Under the pieces are notes generated by a model. It did no database searches, was not told the origin of the DNA, and saw only the letters and a program-made list of their open reading frames with translations. A program made the position numbers and the translations under genes. This document shows, one piece after another, positions 23,447 to 35,300 of a stretch of DNA of 64,000 nt (its first letter is position 1; every line of letters starts with the position of its first letter). This DNA comes from Ceratothoa steindachneri (lineage: Eukaryota > Arthropoda > Malacostraca > Isopoda > Cymothoidae): the NCBI GenBank assembly GCA_963969495.1, contig OZ018321.1, forward strand, positions 102,549,578-102,613,577, read 5' to 3'.

Positions 23447-24177
23447 TTTAAGTACTTCATTAAAGCGGAGTTAATAGCCTATAATTATATGATGAGACCG
23501 GAATTCCAAACAATCTTTTCCGAATGTAACTCTACTCAGACAGGGAGCTTGAATGCTTAATTATTCTACTATGTTTCTTTGTTGGGTGGTTCCGTTTTTC
23601 GCTTAGTTTATTTTGGGTTTTTTTTTGCTAGGGGGCCACCTTGGGGCTAAGACACTCTTTAATGACTTTTCTTTTTCGAGACAACCAGGGATTCACGAGT
23701 TCACAGATGTCCCAAACTTTAAAATCACCTTCGTCAAGTAAATTGTGTGGAAGGTTTCATACATCGCATCAGAATGAGAAAATGAACTCCACTGAAGCTG
23801 GCCTCTTAGGGGATCAGTTTCCCTTCTTCTACAATTACGCCCTCAAGGGAGTGTCACTGGGCGTGCCCACCCAAACCCAACACCCGCTAATGGACCTAGA
23901 ACTATATATCTTTCCTACATTTTAATTTCTCAGCATCTGCCAATTTGTGTAGAGAACTCTCCTTATAATCTTCTGCGTAAGATGCTCTCTTTGGTTTTGG
24001 GTTTAAATTTACTTATTTTAAATATCATTATTAAACCTTGAAAATAAATATTCAAGAAATTTACTATGATATTAATATTCATATTATGTATTTAGTATAA
24101 ATCGGTACACATCTGAAAAATCGGAACGAGCGGGTTTAAGGTATAGAAACTCCAACATTCTTTTTTGTAACTCGTCG
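23447..24177. other. No gene recognised
   Basis: A 94-codon plus frame at 23641-23925 has no domain I recognise. No other structure is seen. Confidence 0.45.
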
Positions 24178-25918
24178 ATGGGAGGTTAGATGGATGCGAG
24201 GTTTGTTGAAGGCAAGGTGTGGTAGAGGTAAGGTTTGGTAGAGGTAAGGTTTGGTGGAGGCTATGTTTGTTGGATGCGATGTTTCATGGAGGCGGGATTT
24301 ATTGGATGTAAGTTTTGGTTGAGGCAGGATTTGATGGAGGTGAGTTCTGGTGAAGTGGAGGAATAGTTTGATGTAGGCTGGATTTGGTGGAGGTAAGGAT
24401 TGGTGGAAGCGATGTTTAATGGAATCGCAATTTGATGGAGACGATGTTTGATGGAGGCAGGATTTGGTGGAGGTCAGCTTTGCTGGAGTCGATGTTTAGT
24501 GGAAGCTAGGTTTGGTGGAGGCAATGTTTGGTGGAAGGGAGATTTGGTAGAGGAGAGGTCTGGTGGTGGCGGGATTTGGCGGATGCAAGGTGTGGTATAG
24601 GCGATGATTGAAGGAGGCGCGATTTGGTGGATGCTAGTTTTGTTGGATGTGAGAGTTGGTGAATGCGAGGTCTGGTGGAGGCGACGTTCAGTAGAGGCGA
24701 CGTCTGGTGGAGGCGACGTCTGGTGGAGGCGAGATTTGGAGGTAATGTGTTTGATGGAGTTGGTTTTGGTGGACGCGATGTTTGGTGGAGCTGTTGTTTG
24801 ACGGAGGCTTGATTTGGTAAGGGTAAAGTTTGGTGGATGCAAGGTTTGGTGGAGGCGATGTTTAATGGGGGTGGTTTTGTGGGGTTCGAGGTTCGCTGGA
24901 GGCAAGCTTTGGTGGAGGCGATGTTTGATGGAGGCGAGGTTTAGTGGGGGTCGGTGTTTATTGGATGCGGGATTTGGTGGCTGCAAGGTTTGATGGATGC
25001 CTTGATTGATCGAGGCGAGGTTTGGTGGAGACGAGTTCTGGTGAAGGCGACGTTCAGTGGAGGCGATGTTTGATGGGTGCGAGATTTCGTGGAGTCAAGG
25101 TTTGGTGGAGGTGCTGTTCGATATAGGCAGGATTTGGTAGATGTGATTTTTGGTGGAGGCGAGATTTGATGCAGCCTGGATTGGATGGATGCGAGGTCTG
25201 GTGGAGGCGTCGTTTGGTAGAGGTGACGTTTGGTGGAGGCAAGGTTTGGAGGGCTGATGTTTGATGGAGGCAGATTTGGTGGAGGCAATGTTTGGTGGAT
25301 ACAAGGTTTAGTGGAGGCGATATTTAATGGGGGCTGTTTTGTGGGATGTGAAGTTCGCTGGAGGTGAGCTTTGGCAGAGGTGATGTTTGATGGAGGGAAG
25401 GTTTAGTGGGAGGGGGGAGCTAGGTTTAATGGATGATGGATTTGTTAGATACAAGGTTTGATGCATGCGAGGATTAATGGAGGTTCGGTTTGGTGGAGAC
25501 GAGGTCTAGTGAAGGCGATGTTTGATTGATGCGGATTTGGTGGAGTCAAGGTCGGATGGGGGCTGGATTTGGAGGACGTGAGTTTTGGTGGAGGTTGTGT
25601 ATGATGAACGCGGGATTTGGCGGAGGCGAGGATTGGTTACAGCGATGTTTGATAGAGCCTGGATTTGTGAATGGAAAGTTAGTTAGTGGCGAGGTTTGGG
25701 GAGGTAAGGTTTGGTAGAGTGGCAATTTAGTGGAGGAGAATTTTGATGCAACCAAGTTTTGATTGATGAGAGCTTTCGTTGAGGATATGTTTGATGGAGG
25801 CGGGATTTTGTGAATGCAAGGTTGGTGCATGTGAGGTTTGCTAAAGGCGATGTTTGGTGAATGCGTGATTAAGTGGAGGCGATGTTTGATAGAGGCAGTA
25901 TTTGGTTGATGCTAGGTA
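24178..25918 (+). repeat. 17 bp G-rich minisatellite, about 100 units
   Basis: The consensus is close to gaggcgatgtttggtgg, with 16-18 bp variants throughout 1.74 kb. The plus strand is strongly G/T-rich and C-poor. A 17 bp unit rotates through all frames, so minus-strand frames of up to 170 codons read a Pro/Thr/Ser/His-rich 17-residue repeat. I treat those as artefacts. Divergence among units is moderate, indicating an older array than the 85 bp satellite. Confidence 0.93.
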
Positions 25919-25928
25919 CGAGAGGTGG

Positions 25929-26021
25929 TCAATATGTTTTGCGAATCCCTAGGGCAAAAGAGAGGAAGGGGGATGGTTGTTTGTTGGGGTGTTAAGAAAA
26001 GTTATGACAAGTCAGGACCTG
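25929..26021 (-). mobile_element. LINE 3'-end fragment shared with 50640-50725
   Basis: tttgcgaatc, tagggcaaaa, agggggatg, ggggtgtta, aagttatgacaagt and acctgcag occur here in the same order as at 50640-50725. There they form the extreme 3' end of the large minus-strand LINE. Only this tail is present, so it is a strongly 5'-truncated copy or a chimeric junction with the mariner that follows. Confidence 0.65.
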
Positions 26022-26785
26022 CAGCCGCACGCTCCTTCCTTGTCTATTTAAGAAGCAGTAGCTGATCGCCGATCGTCAGTCACAAATTTTTCAACAACGG
26101 AGAAGGTTGAGCACCGCGCAGTGATCAAACTTTTGACCAAGGAAGGCAAGAATAAAAAGAGATCCATAAACGCATGGTTGCAGTGTACACCGACACCGCC
26201 CAGTACTATGCAACCATTGCTCGCTGGAATAAAGAATTCTGCCATGGTCGTGAGTCCATTGAAGATGACCGCCGTCCAATACGCCCGTCAGACGTAACCA
26301 ACGAGGACAATGTGGCCTGTGTGGAGAGGATGATCCTCGAAAATCGACGGGTGAGGTCAAAGAAATCGAGCAAGAACTTGGAATATCACATGGAAGTGTT
26401 ATCAACATCATCCACGACAATTTGGCCATGACCAAGGTCTCTGCCCGTTGGGTCCCTAAAAACCTCACGCTCCATGATCGACTTCAACGTCATCGAAGTG
26501 TACAAGGCCCGAGTTGCACAAGCTGCCCTGTGCAAGTGCGGATTCGAGGAGCCCAACCATCCACCCTACAGTCCAGATCTGGCCCCTAGCGACTACTTTT
26601 TATTCCGCCAGCTCAAAGCTGCACTGCGTGGACGCCGGTTTGGGGACGATGAAGATGTCCAGCTCGCCGTTCAGGAGTGGATTGAACAGCAGTCGGGAGA
26701 TTTCTGGTTGTCGGGAATTCGCAGCCTCAGGGACAAGTAGCGCGAGTACATTGAAGTCGAGGGTAGTTATATTAAAAAATAATAA
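26022..26785 (+). pseudogene. Internally deleted mariner transposase (irritans-like), copy 1
   Basis: The N-terminus (EIHKRMVAVYTDT, YATIARWNKEF, CHGRESIEDDRRP) runs to about 26430. The frame breaks and reaches LHDRLQRH near 26490, then jumps to [28 protein letters not shown] and [20 protein letters not shown], ending near 26785 with GSYIKK. In full-length relatives about 150 codons carrying the first two catalytic Asp residues lie between these parts; here they are absent. Only the third Asp (APSDYF) remains. The same junction occurs in the copy at 56105-56875. It cannot encode an active enzyme, but the C- and N-terminal pieces are well preserved. Confidence 0.88.
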
Positions 26786-26929
26786 AATTTATTGCCCCCC
26801 CTACATATATTTGATGTGATCGGGGGTGGTGGCGTTTTTTATTTTTTTTTAAATGACCCCCTCCCGCGATCACCTATTCGTGCAAAAGTCGTGGCAATCA
26901 CGCTACAACCCAATAGTATCCTAGATTTA

Positions 26930-27860
26930 AAAACATGCACTAATTAAATACCAAAAATGTACAGAACTCAAAACAAAAGCAAAGTAACAAGTAAAAAACT
27001 AAAGAAGAAAAGAAGCAATAAGTAGAAGGAAGCACGCCGTGGCGTCGGAGGTAGTCCCGCCTCTCACCGGCAACATGTGACCCACAACAAAGAGTCATAT
27101 AAAATGGAGGAGGCCAACTTCCTCCAATAAGTAAGATAGTCCACAGATTTTGCTTACACGAACCCGTCTCGAGTACAAGGGACAATTCGTAGCGTCTTCA
27201 ATCGTTCCGATTCCGTTACAGGTAACGTGCGCGAAAATCACCCAGACTGAGACATTTAACAAGAATGTGCCGAACAGTCTGGGAAACAACGCAGTCTTTA
27301 CAGTATGGCGCAGGCGAGCGCTCCATCCAATGGCCGTGCTTCCCGTGAGTGTGGTGAATTCAATGATTACAGAATGCAATATGAAGCTGTCGAGGCATTG
27401 TGTGGTAGGTCCATGGAAACAGTCGCGGTGAAACGGCACGTAAATTGAAGTTCCCTTCGGTCATTTCCCAATGGTTTTGTCAAGCAGCCAGGATGGCTGC
27501 CCAGATTATTGCCATGCAATCGGTGTGAGAAAGCGCAAAACGCTTGACTGCTCGAAAGGTCCTCGCTCATTCTTTGGCGCCATCCTCGGAGCGCTCATTC
27601 CTCGCAATTCCCTTATGTCTAGTAAGCCAGTTTGAGTCAACTGTGGCTCCACGGATACCGAAAACTAGGGTGTGTGGAGATTCCAATGGCCGAAGGTTCT
27701 CAAAGCGCAATGAGTTGCTAAAGCGTACAATCCTGTCTCCGAACAGGGTACAACACGTTAACTTCCGTACGACGAGGTGTATTGCAACTAGCACAACGGT
27801 AAAGACACGCCAGCCTCAACAAGATCGTTTCTCTAAAATAGAAAAGGGTTAGCTGTCTAA
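26930..27860 (-). pseudogene. LINE C-terminal region and 3' tail (Jockey-like)
   Basis: The minus strand across several frames gives ...HGHWMERSPAPYCKDCVVSQ, TVRHILVKC and LGDFRARYL. This is the Cys-containing segment (Cys-x2-Cys, TVRHIL-C) usual downstream of RNase H in Jockey/I LINEs. It then passes into a purine-rich 3' tail with gaaggaagcacgcc and ggaggaggcc (about 27020-27120). Upstream parts at 27367-27860 are more degraded. RT and endonuclease are missing, so this is a 5'-truncated relic. Confidence 0.65.
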
Positions 27861-27887
27861 GTTACACTAGTAGTGGCCTGAGGTCCC

Positions 27888-28560
27888 TCCTCTCTTTGTG
27901 AGTCTTTGGGGGCCCGATCTGCTCAAGAAGAAGCTTGCGAAGGGACAAAATTAGGTTCAGTGTTTTGCGCCGAGCCCATGTTCGCCAGCATTGAAGATCC
28001 TGGCCTACAAGGGGGGGTAACTTCTAACACCATTTTCAGCTCATTAAGGCCTCCAAGTGGACCTCCCACTCCCCCTCCTAATTTATCACAGATCCCAATA
28101 GAGGAGCCTTGAATCCGATGATGTTTGGCCGGCGAACTAACGTCCATCGGAAAAGAGAAGTTGAGGGGAAGGTCACGCCGACTCCCGGAAAATTTAATAT
28201 GCATGATTGCAAGACTGTACGTGGCGTAGCCCGAAGAGAACTGCTATGCTTGGCCGTTCTAAGGGAGTTGGCTTCACCAAACCGCTCACAGTGGGAGCGT
28301 CTTGAATTGGAGTCGCCTGCCTGCTTTCTTGGCAGTCCCCTGTGAAAAGAAAGGGAGAACCGCCGCTGGTGATGAGATGAAGTCTTCCAAGGGCATTTCT
28401 AAAAAGGGGACGAGGAAGGCCCTTCACTCATAAAGATAGAAGAGGAGTAAATCTTTTCTCTGCTAGAAGAAACTCGGATGGGTCCCCTGAGAAAGCATTC
28501 GGGGATACCTCTTTTTCTGAAGTCAAGCTCCACGAAGGCGGCTCTAAAGATGGCAAATGT
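27888..28560. repeat. Unknown coding-like repeat, copy 2
   Basis: This aligns with 21583-22245 over its length in the same orientation. Encoded text on the plus strand (EEACEGTKLGSVFCAEP, PTPPPNL) is similar to, but frame-broken relative to, copy 1. On the minus strand LFTGDCQESRQATPIQDAP parallels HQGTAKNAHQRPLIDAP in copy 1. No family is recognised. Both copies lie just above minus-strand LINE relics. Confidence 0.6.
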
Positions 28561-28640
28561 AAAGCCGATTTGCCCATATAATTGCTGAGAGGAGATCCCC
28601 TCTTCCGGTTGAAGGGGTGTCTCATTTTTCTTCCTCCCCG

Positions 28641-29697
28641 ATACTTAGGGAGGACGAGGCCGCGCTTAGAGGCAGATCCTCATGCACCTGTGATCGCCCA
28701 AATTTTCATTTTGTTGTGTCCATAGTCTAATAATAAATAAATAGAGACGCATAGAAATTGGATACTATGACCTCTCAATGCCTTGGTAGGTTAAGAGAAA
28801 AGCCTCCAAAGAATAAAAAAATTCCCGAATGTGATCATTTACGCATACTCTGCCCACGGGTTTAGAGTTAAATTTGGCCTGTAACACCATGTCCGCCAAT
28901 CAAGCAAAATTTTCCTCGAGCTTTGAACATAAAGGATGGTGCCGACATAACTACTTTATTTGTGCAATAGAAAAGGTTGAGCAGAGTCGAAGGCCCAGAA
29001 CTCCCTGTGATTAATCCTTTCCTTAAACAACAGGCTTTCGGTCCTCGCAGTAGATAAGGACCTCATATATAAACTGTCACTCGACTAACATCTGGTAAAA
29101 GGATAAAAGTGTGCCGGGCACCCAGAACCTCTGCGAATAGAAAAGCAAGTTTTGAATAAGGTAGATGGTTAGGTAATGAGAAAAAGTATAAATAAGCGAC
29201 TCAACTAACGGATATGGAGTGCGATCACCTATTATTATCTTACCCAGGGGCTAGCTTATTCTGGGATGGAGTGAAATCCACCCAGGCATCACGTTTATCG
29301 AACAGAACACTGTACCTCGAAGGATTTCACACCCTCCCAGTTGAGGGGATAGTCGTAGAGAAAATGAAATGCTTATAGGCACCTTCATGGTAGTTTCTTT
29401 TTTAAAACGAGATCCCAAAGAAAGGACATTGCTTGATTAGAAGAAACTTATTATTTACATGTTGGCTCCATTCAGCCTGTCTCCTGTTCCAAACATAGTT
29501 CCTTGTTCTTTGGTTAGAATCTCTGTATTGTATATTTAATATCACTAGTGTTCCTGTGCTAGCTGCTCGGACTTCGAAATATATTTTTTCATTGTTCAAG
29601 AGACCAACGTGAATGAATACCCTGTAAAAGGTTACGTGGGATCGAGAGAATTTCTCTTCGACCATGCCTGAATCTTTGAAACTAATGGATGATCGGA
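28641..29697. other. No gene recognised
   Basis: An 87-codon minus frame at 29402-29665 is the best open frame and has no recognisable domain. Nothing else is seen. Confidence 0.45.
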
Positions 29698-30092
29698 TTT
29701 TTAGTCGCGTGCGATTAGTTGCCGCCGGCTCTAAATCTCACTATGTCGGTTGGTCCAGTTTTTGGGGATATTTTTTGGTAATAACATTGTAACTATTCAG
29801 ACAATTCTAACGAAGTTTGAAACCCTGATTTTGTTTTACATTTTCTTTTGAATGATATAATTATCAAGGTCCTACCAAGGTTAGTCATGGAATTATTTGT
29901 CAATAACATAATAACTATTTGGCCGATTCTAATAAAATTTTAAACCCATATGTGGTTTTACATTTTCTTTCGAATGATATAAATTTCCCAGGGTCATCTC
30001 AAGGTTAATCGGATATAATTATTGAGAGTTTTGAAGGTCGTAAGGTCATAAATCAGATAAATGAGAGCACGCGACTTTGATCAGCAGACCTT
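29698..30092 (-). repeat. Dispersed repeat family A, copy 5
   Basis: On the minus strand it starts aaggtctgctgatcaaagtc and gcgtgctctcat, continues through a leader and two internal units, and ends with acatagtgagat and cgcacgcgactaaaa. It has the same architecture as the plus-strand copies but is inverted in the window. Confidence 0.88.
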
Positions 30093-30106
30093 ATTAACAT
30101 TCAGAG

Positions 30107-31634
30107 CAATTCAAAAATAATGAACCGATTACATTACTTAATATTTTACTAATAAAAAGTAATACAAAACTCCAGCAAAGCCACTAGTATTCTACTTATG
30201 ATTAAGTTTTATTTCCTGTCTTACAAGATTCAATGTGTCCACCATCTGCATCACGGGTGACATAAAGGCAAAAATAGTATTCCTCCCAGACGCATATCAG
30301 TATATGACAATCAACTGAGTTGATCGCTGATGTTATTCGATCTTTAAGATTATCTAATTTAGTGAACAGAGATGTAACATAAACGAAATCTTCTATATAG
30401 CCCCACAAGAAAAAGTCACAAACACTGAAGTCTGGGGATCTCGCAGGCCAAGAACACAGAGCAAGGGTCTTTGACCCCCTTCCGACCAATCCATCGCGGG
30501 GCACTTTTTCATTCAAAATGTTAAAATTATCCGGTGCCAATGCGGTGATTCTCCATCTAATTGCAAAATGAAGTTATGTGAATCTGCTTGCAATAAATCG
30601 AAGAGCCAGTGTGGGAGAATATCTAGATAGGTTTGTCCTGTTACGGTGTTTCCCTCGAAGAAAAGGGGACCATAATCTTTGTAGTGAGACACACCACAGA
30701 ATGTTCACCTAAGGGAATCTCTTTCGTATTCAGCTGTTTCAGATTAGTGTTCTGTTATCGAAATACGCACATTCTAACGATTTAGTGCCGTCAAGTAAAA
30801 TGTCTCTTGATCACATAAAACTAAGCATGAAAGAAAAGTTTCGTCTTCCATCATTTTCAGCATCAAATTGCAAATTCCATCCGCTTTGACTGGTCAACAT
30901 GTGGAAGTGCTTGAACGAGGTGCAAGCCGTATGGATTCATATGTTGCCGTCTTATTAACACACAGCAGATTGAGGAATCGTAAGCACACCACTACATATC
31001 TTGATATGTGGACTTCCGCGAGCTCCTCTCAAATGCAACACGGATTCTTACCACCCACTTATTCCTCCGAAACTCTGGTCGACCCGGATTTTTTCTTTTA
31101 TATAGACACCCACTTTCTTGAATCTGTAGAAACCATGGTTAAATGTTTTGAGGAGAAGGTGGCCTAATGCCGAATCGCTCACGAAAAAAAGGCTACACCG
31201 TGACAACTGAATTTGTTTTCGTGAACTCGAGAACGCAGAACGCCTTTTGCTAAAGACTCGCCACTACAAGGGTAAAATATAGCCTAAACAAATGGTATTG
31301 GATTGACGAATAAGTTCTTTGGGTTATAGTAAAGACTAATAGACAACGTTATTAATAGATGTAGCCTAAGCAAAGCCTAAAATGTTTGTTCGTGACTCAT
31401 TTCATTACGATGATTGAGAACGGAACCAATGTCATGAAATCTGTTCATTCTTTCTTCATTCTATTTTTGTCTTTATATCGCCCGTGATGCAGGCTGGAGG
31501 CAAATTAAACAATTGTAAGACAGGAAATAAAACTTCATGAGTAGAATAATAGTGACTTTGCTGAAGTTTTGTAGTAATTTTCATTAACAAAATATTCCGT
31601 AATAAAATTGGTTCATGATTTTTAAATGCCCGGT
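30107..31634 (-). mobile_element. DNA transposon with ~120 bp terminal inverted repeats
   Basis: The left end (30107-30230) and the reverse complement of the right end (about 31515-31634) align almost throughout. Shared text is aaaaat-atgaacc, tattac, aatattt, acaaaactcagcaaag (imperfect), ccact-attattctact and gttttatttcctgtcttaca. Between them a minus-strand transposase relic is found (separate entry). Length is about 1.5 kb, consistent with a Tc1/mariner-superfamily element with long TIRs. Confidence 0.82.
30202..30720 (-). pseudogene. DDE/D transposase relic of the long-TIR element
   Basis: Minus-strand reading gives HYKDYGPLFFEGNTVTGQTY, LDILPHWLFDLLQAD, then LQLDGESPHWHR (second catalytic Asp). 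After a frame change it reads LALCSWPARSPDFSVCDFFL and WGY (third catalytic Asp in CDFFLWG). The C-terminus extends to the stop at 30202. The SPDL..CDFFLWG signature is typical of a mariner-related transposase family dispersed in arthropods. The first catalytic Asp and the DNA-binding half, expected between 30720 and 31500, are too degraded for me to read. Confidence 0.75.
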
Positions 31635-31639
31635 ATTAA

Positions 31640-34400
31640 GAGACATAAAAACCTTTCAAGAGTCATTAAAAGTAGCAACATTGATAAAAGATATCTTACT
31701 TATAATTTACAGAGCTAAACTATGACAAAATGTTCGGTGGTAAAAAATGAGGCTTATTTCAGTAATCTTGTTCCTGAAGCGTATTTTCGGTTGATGTTGC
31801 TGACCCCTAACTACTCGCCTTGATATGCATATTCACAGAAGAGGTTGTGGGCTATTCTTGGTTCCATTGTGTTCTTCCACAAGTCTTACAAGTCCTTGCT
31901 AAAATTGGAGGATCGTATTTTCCAATATGCCATCTTGATGTAAATACGATGAGACACACGGGTGTTGATGCTTAGATTTTCCCTCTTTCGCCATTCGTAA
32001 GCCAAAATTATATGTGAGGTAGAGTTTCTATCACAGTCGGTTATGATGTTAGCTGTTGGATTCGAAAGAGATAGAAATCTATACATGGATACGGTGCAAT
32101 GAGATTGGAAGAAAGAGACTCTTTGCATAAAGACTAGGAACGTGGGATGTTTGGAAAGCCCCACTTGATAGTCAAACCATCATATCAAGAATGGTCTCGG
32201 TCATTCGAAAGGGGAGTAAGGGCTACTGAAGCGTAAACCAAGCACCAACAGTCTAATTTGCAATAGGGTCAAGGATCACTACGTGGAACTTGATTTCTTG
32301 GGCATATTCCAATGCCATTGATTGATTGGTTGGTACTAATTGGTGCAACTACTAGGTTTTTGCCACGATATTATTCCAATACCATCTTTTACAAGTGAAA
32401 GGTAGGGGAATTCTAAATACATTGACCTACAGAAATGAAACACGTTGGTTTTAGTTATGAAGAAGCAAAACATAAATTTTTACGCTTCCTTTTCCCCTCG
32501 ATCTACAGAGTTTTATAGATGTCTGATAGCAGAGATTAGAGGTGGGGAAGCACGGAGAAGAGCGAGATCACCCACAATCAAGGTAGCTGAAATAACACCT
32601 GGAAAGTTATCTCCCAGGCTACCGATTTTTATAGCAAAGCAAGTCACACTCAAAACACTGCCTTGGGTGACTCTATCTTCTTGAACTTTAGTTTAGAGGT
32701 TGTGGGTCCCACTCGTTCAGACTTTAAACATTCGTTGTGATAAAAGGCTATGTTACCATGGTGCCACGTGGTATCATACGTCTTTTCTATATATAAAAAT
32801 ACTGTTAAGAGTTGCTGTTTTTCGACTATTGCAGTAAAAATCCAGGTCTATAGTCCGACGAGAACATCACTTAAGCTCTGCTTTTGTTGGAATACAAACT
32901 GATACTGTTTTGTAGTTGTTGGTTTCGAGGATCCATTTAAATGATTGATTCACAATTTTTTACAGCCGGTGAGTGCAAATGTGAAATATTTTGTGGGAAA
33001 AATGTTTGTCAGGCTTTGGAATTCGTAGTATAATAGCGATACTCCAATATTGAAAGTGTCCAGTAAAAGTAATTCAGTATAAGAAACGTGGTAGATAAAA
33101 GAATGGTAAAATTTGCCTAGACCAGGTGCAATCAAGATGCCATATAACTACATATAAATCTATAAATGGATATGGTGTAGTGAGAATGGTTCTGCTGATC
33201 AAAAACTCAAATGCAACAAGTAAAGATGAACGAATATAATATACGCATCACATACTCCACCTTCAAGAAAATTCGACCACACAAATATCAAAATCTTGTC
33301 ATCTGGCATAAATTAAAGTTCTAAGCGAAAAACCAGAGGCAAAATTCGAAGGAAAATTGTCCTTTATTAAAAAATAAATGATCATGCCAAAATAAAAACC
33401 TAATTTTTAAAAAATTTTCACATATACCTATGGTAAAAAACCTGGTCTAAATAATGTATTCGTCCCTTTCCAAGGAATAAATTCCGAACGGAGACAGCGG
33501 CGTCGTAAATCTAAGCAAGAAATAGAGAATTCGTGGGTGGAGTCCACCAGTAAAATTCGTTTATAAAATTGACCAAACCAATGAATAGTTATGGTCTTTG
33601 CCGCATTAAGAGCTAGTGGTGTAACAATTTGACGAACCTATTACGCAAATGGTCAATTACCTTTTGTGTACGAAGCCATATGCATAAACTGTTCATATAA
33701 TTGTCCCACCATGACTAAAATTAATTGTACATGTCCAAGCATATGTAATTATTTGGCGAAGACGTCTGAAGAACTTCTGAGGTAGCTATAAAACATCACC
33801 AAGAAATTGTGTTTCCTATCATTTCGTTGCATTGCCACAAGAACGTTATGACAGACTAGTCAACCTCTGTCTATTTAAATCCAGATATCTACACTGAGGT
33901 ATGAAAAATTATGCCAATATGCATGTTGATTTTGCTTTTGCTGCTGCTGCCAATGATGTAGCACGATATGGTACGCGCCCCTTTAAAATTTATATTACCA
34001 CTGTGCACATTGTTCTTTAGTTAATTGAACCACCAATTCAGTTTCAATTATGGGCAACATACCTCGACATGATAATGATTTTTAACTAAAGATCAGAGTG
34101 ACTCCTATATTAATCCGGGATCTAAGAAGCTACTTTAGTTCACTCTGCTTAAAAAAATTTGGTCTACTTTATGAGGGGTTTTTTTCAAATAATAATATTA
34201 TTACTATAATGTAATTCTATACATACATAATAATAGTTTGTAAAGTTGGTATATCGTAGTAAGTTGGCTGCTACGTTGGTATCATTAATTTTTTAAGAAA
34301 AATAGATGCTGTTTCCTAACGTTTTTTAGTTACATATCAATGTAAATTTAACAGTGAAACAAGGGGAAATAAATAGAAATAAGTTACATATGCCCCAAGA
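31640..34400. other. No gene recognised
   Basis: About 2.8 kb of AT-rich sequence. Frames of 60-92 codons (31886-32164, 32445-32684) lack recognisable features. I see no TE motif. Confidence 0.5.
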
Positions 34401-35300
34401 AATAAACAAGAATAAAAAAATTGGCAAAAAATGTAACATCAGCAACATATAACACAATTGACAGATTAAGCTCAGTGAAGATTAAGGCAACGCAAAACTG
34501 GTATAAGAAGCTCAGTAGCGTGTCGAGAGTCCCTTGGTATTGATGAGAGCAATTATTCTTCGAGAAATGCTGTGCAGGACAGTGCGACAACTGAGGGATG
34601 TGATGCTGGCCTACTCTTAGGTGGTGATTGCCTTCAGTTGTTAATTGGAGGTTGATTGTAGACGTTTTACGGCCTCTTTCAGGCTCTTCCTGACGCTTTG
34701 CGATCAATTCATATTTAGAGACTGAGGTGGCAAGTCACATTCCCGGCATCTCTGAGGAGTTTTAGTGTAATATCATCATGTAGTCTCCCAGGAAAGCTTA
34801 GTACTTCTTTGAATTCATAGTGCCATCACCATGCTGCCTTATACCATTACAGAACGGCCACCATGCTTTACTATTGGCACTATACACTCTTGAGTTCACT
34901 GTTCACCTACCTTCTATGGGCTCAATAATTACTTGAGTTCGAGAAAAACAGGAACTTGGACTCATCTTACTCATAAGACACGTCTCCACTGACGCATGAT
35001 CCAGTTGCGGTGAGCACGTGCCCAAACCAGTCAACGTTGTTTCTGCTGAAGTTAGATCAGGCACTTCTGGCGGGCTTTACTTGATTTTAGACCTTGCGCA
35101 AGCAGTCTGCGACGGATTCGTCTGAAGGATGTATTAATCTGGCCTCCCTTCCTCTCTATCTCTCCATTTATGTTGCAGGTGGCCTTCGGTTTTCATGCGA
35201 TCCTGAATGTTCATGCGATGCAGAGACCTGTCGTCACGTTACGTACTAAGCCTGGATCATCCAAAACGAGGTCGGTCTTGGATGTTCCTTCTTTATCTAA
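34400..35300 (-). pseudogene. Tc1-like transposase relic
   Basis: Minus-strand fragments from high to low coordinate are: RRLLAQGLKS and LVWARAHRNWIMRQWRRVL (about 35140-34980; helix-turn-helix end and start of the catalytic core), CIVPIVKHGGRSVMV (about 34890-34850), WPPQSLNMN-like text in place of WPSQSPDLNPIE (about 34720), and a C-terminus resembling SMPRRISALINTKG (about 34580-34510). The first DES-type catalytic motif is frame-broken near 34975. Numerous stops are present. It belongs to the Tc1 branch (DD34E family); ends and TIRs were not resolved. Confidence 0.7.

Noticed and set aside
24474..25304. Pro/Thr/Ser/His-rich proteins of up to 170 residues.
   Set aside because: They are readings of the 17 bp minisatellite, equally open in all minus frames.
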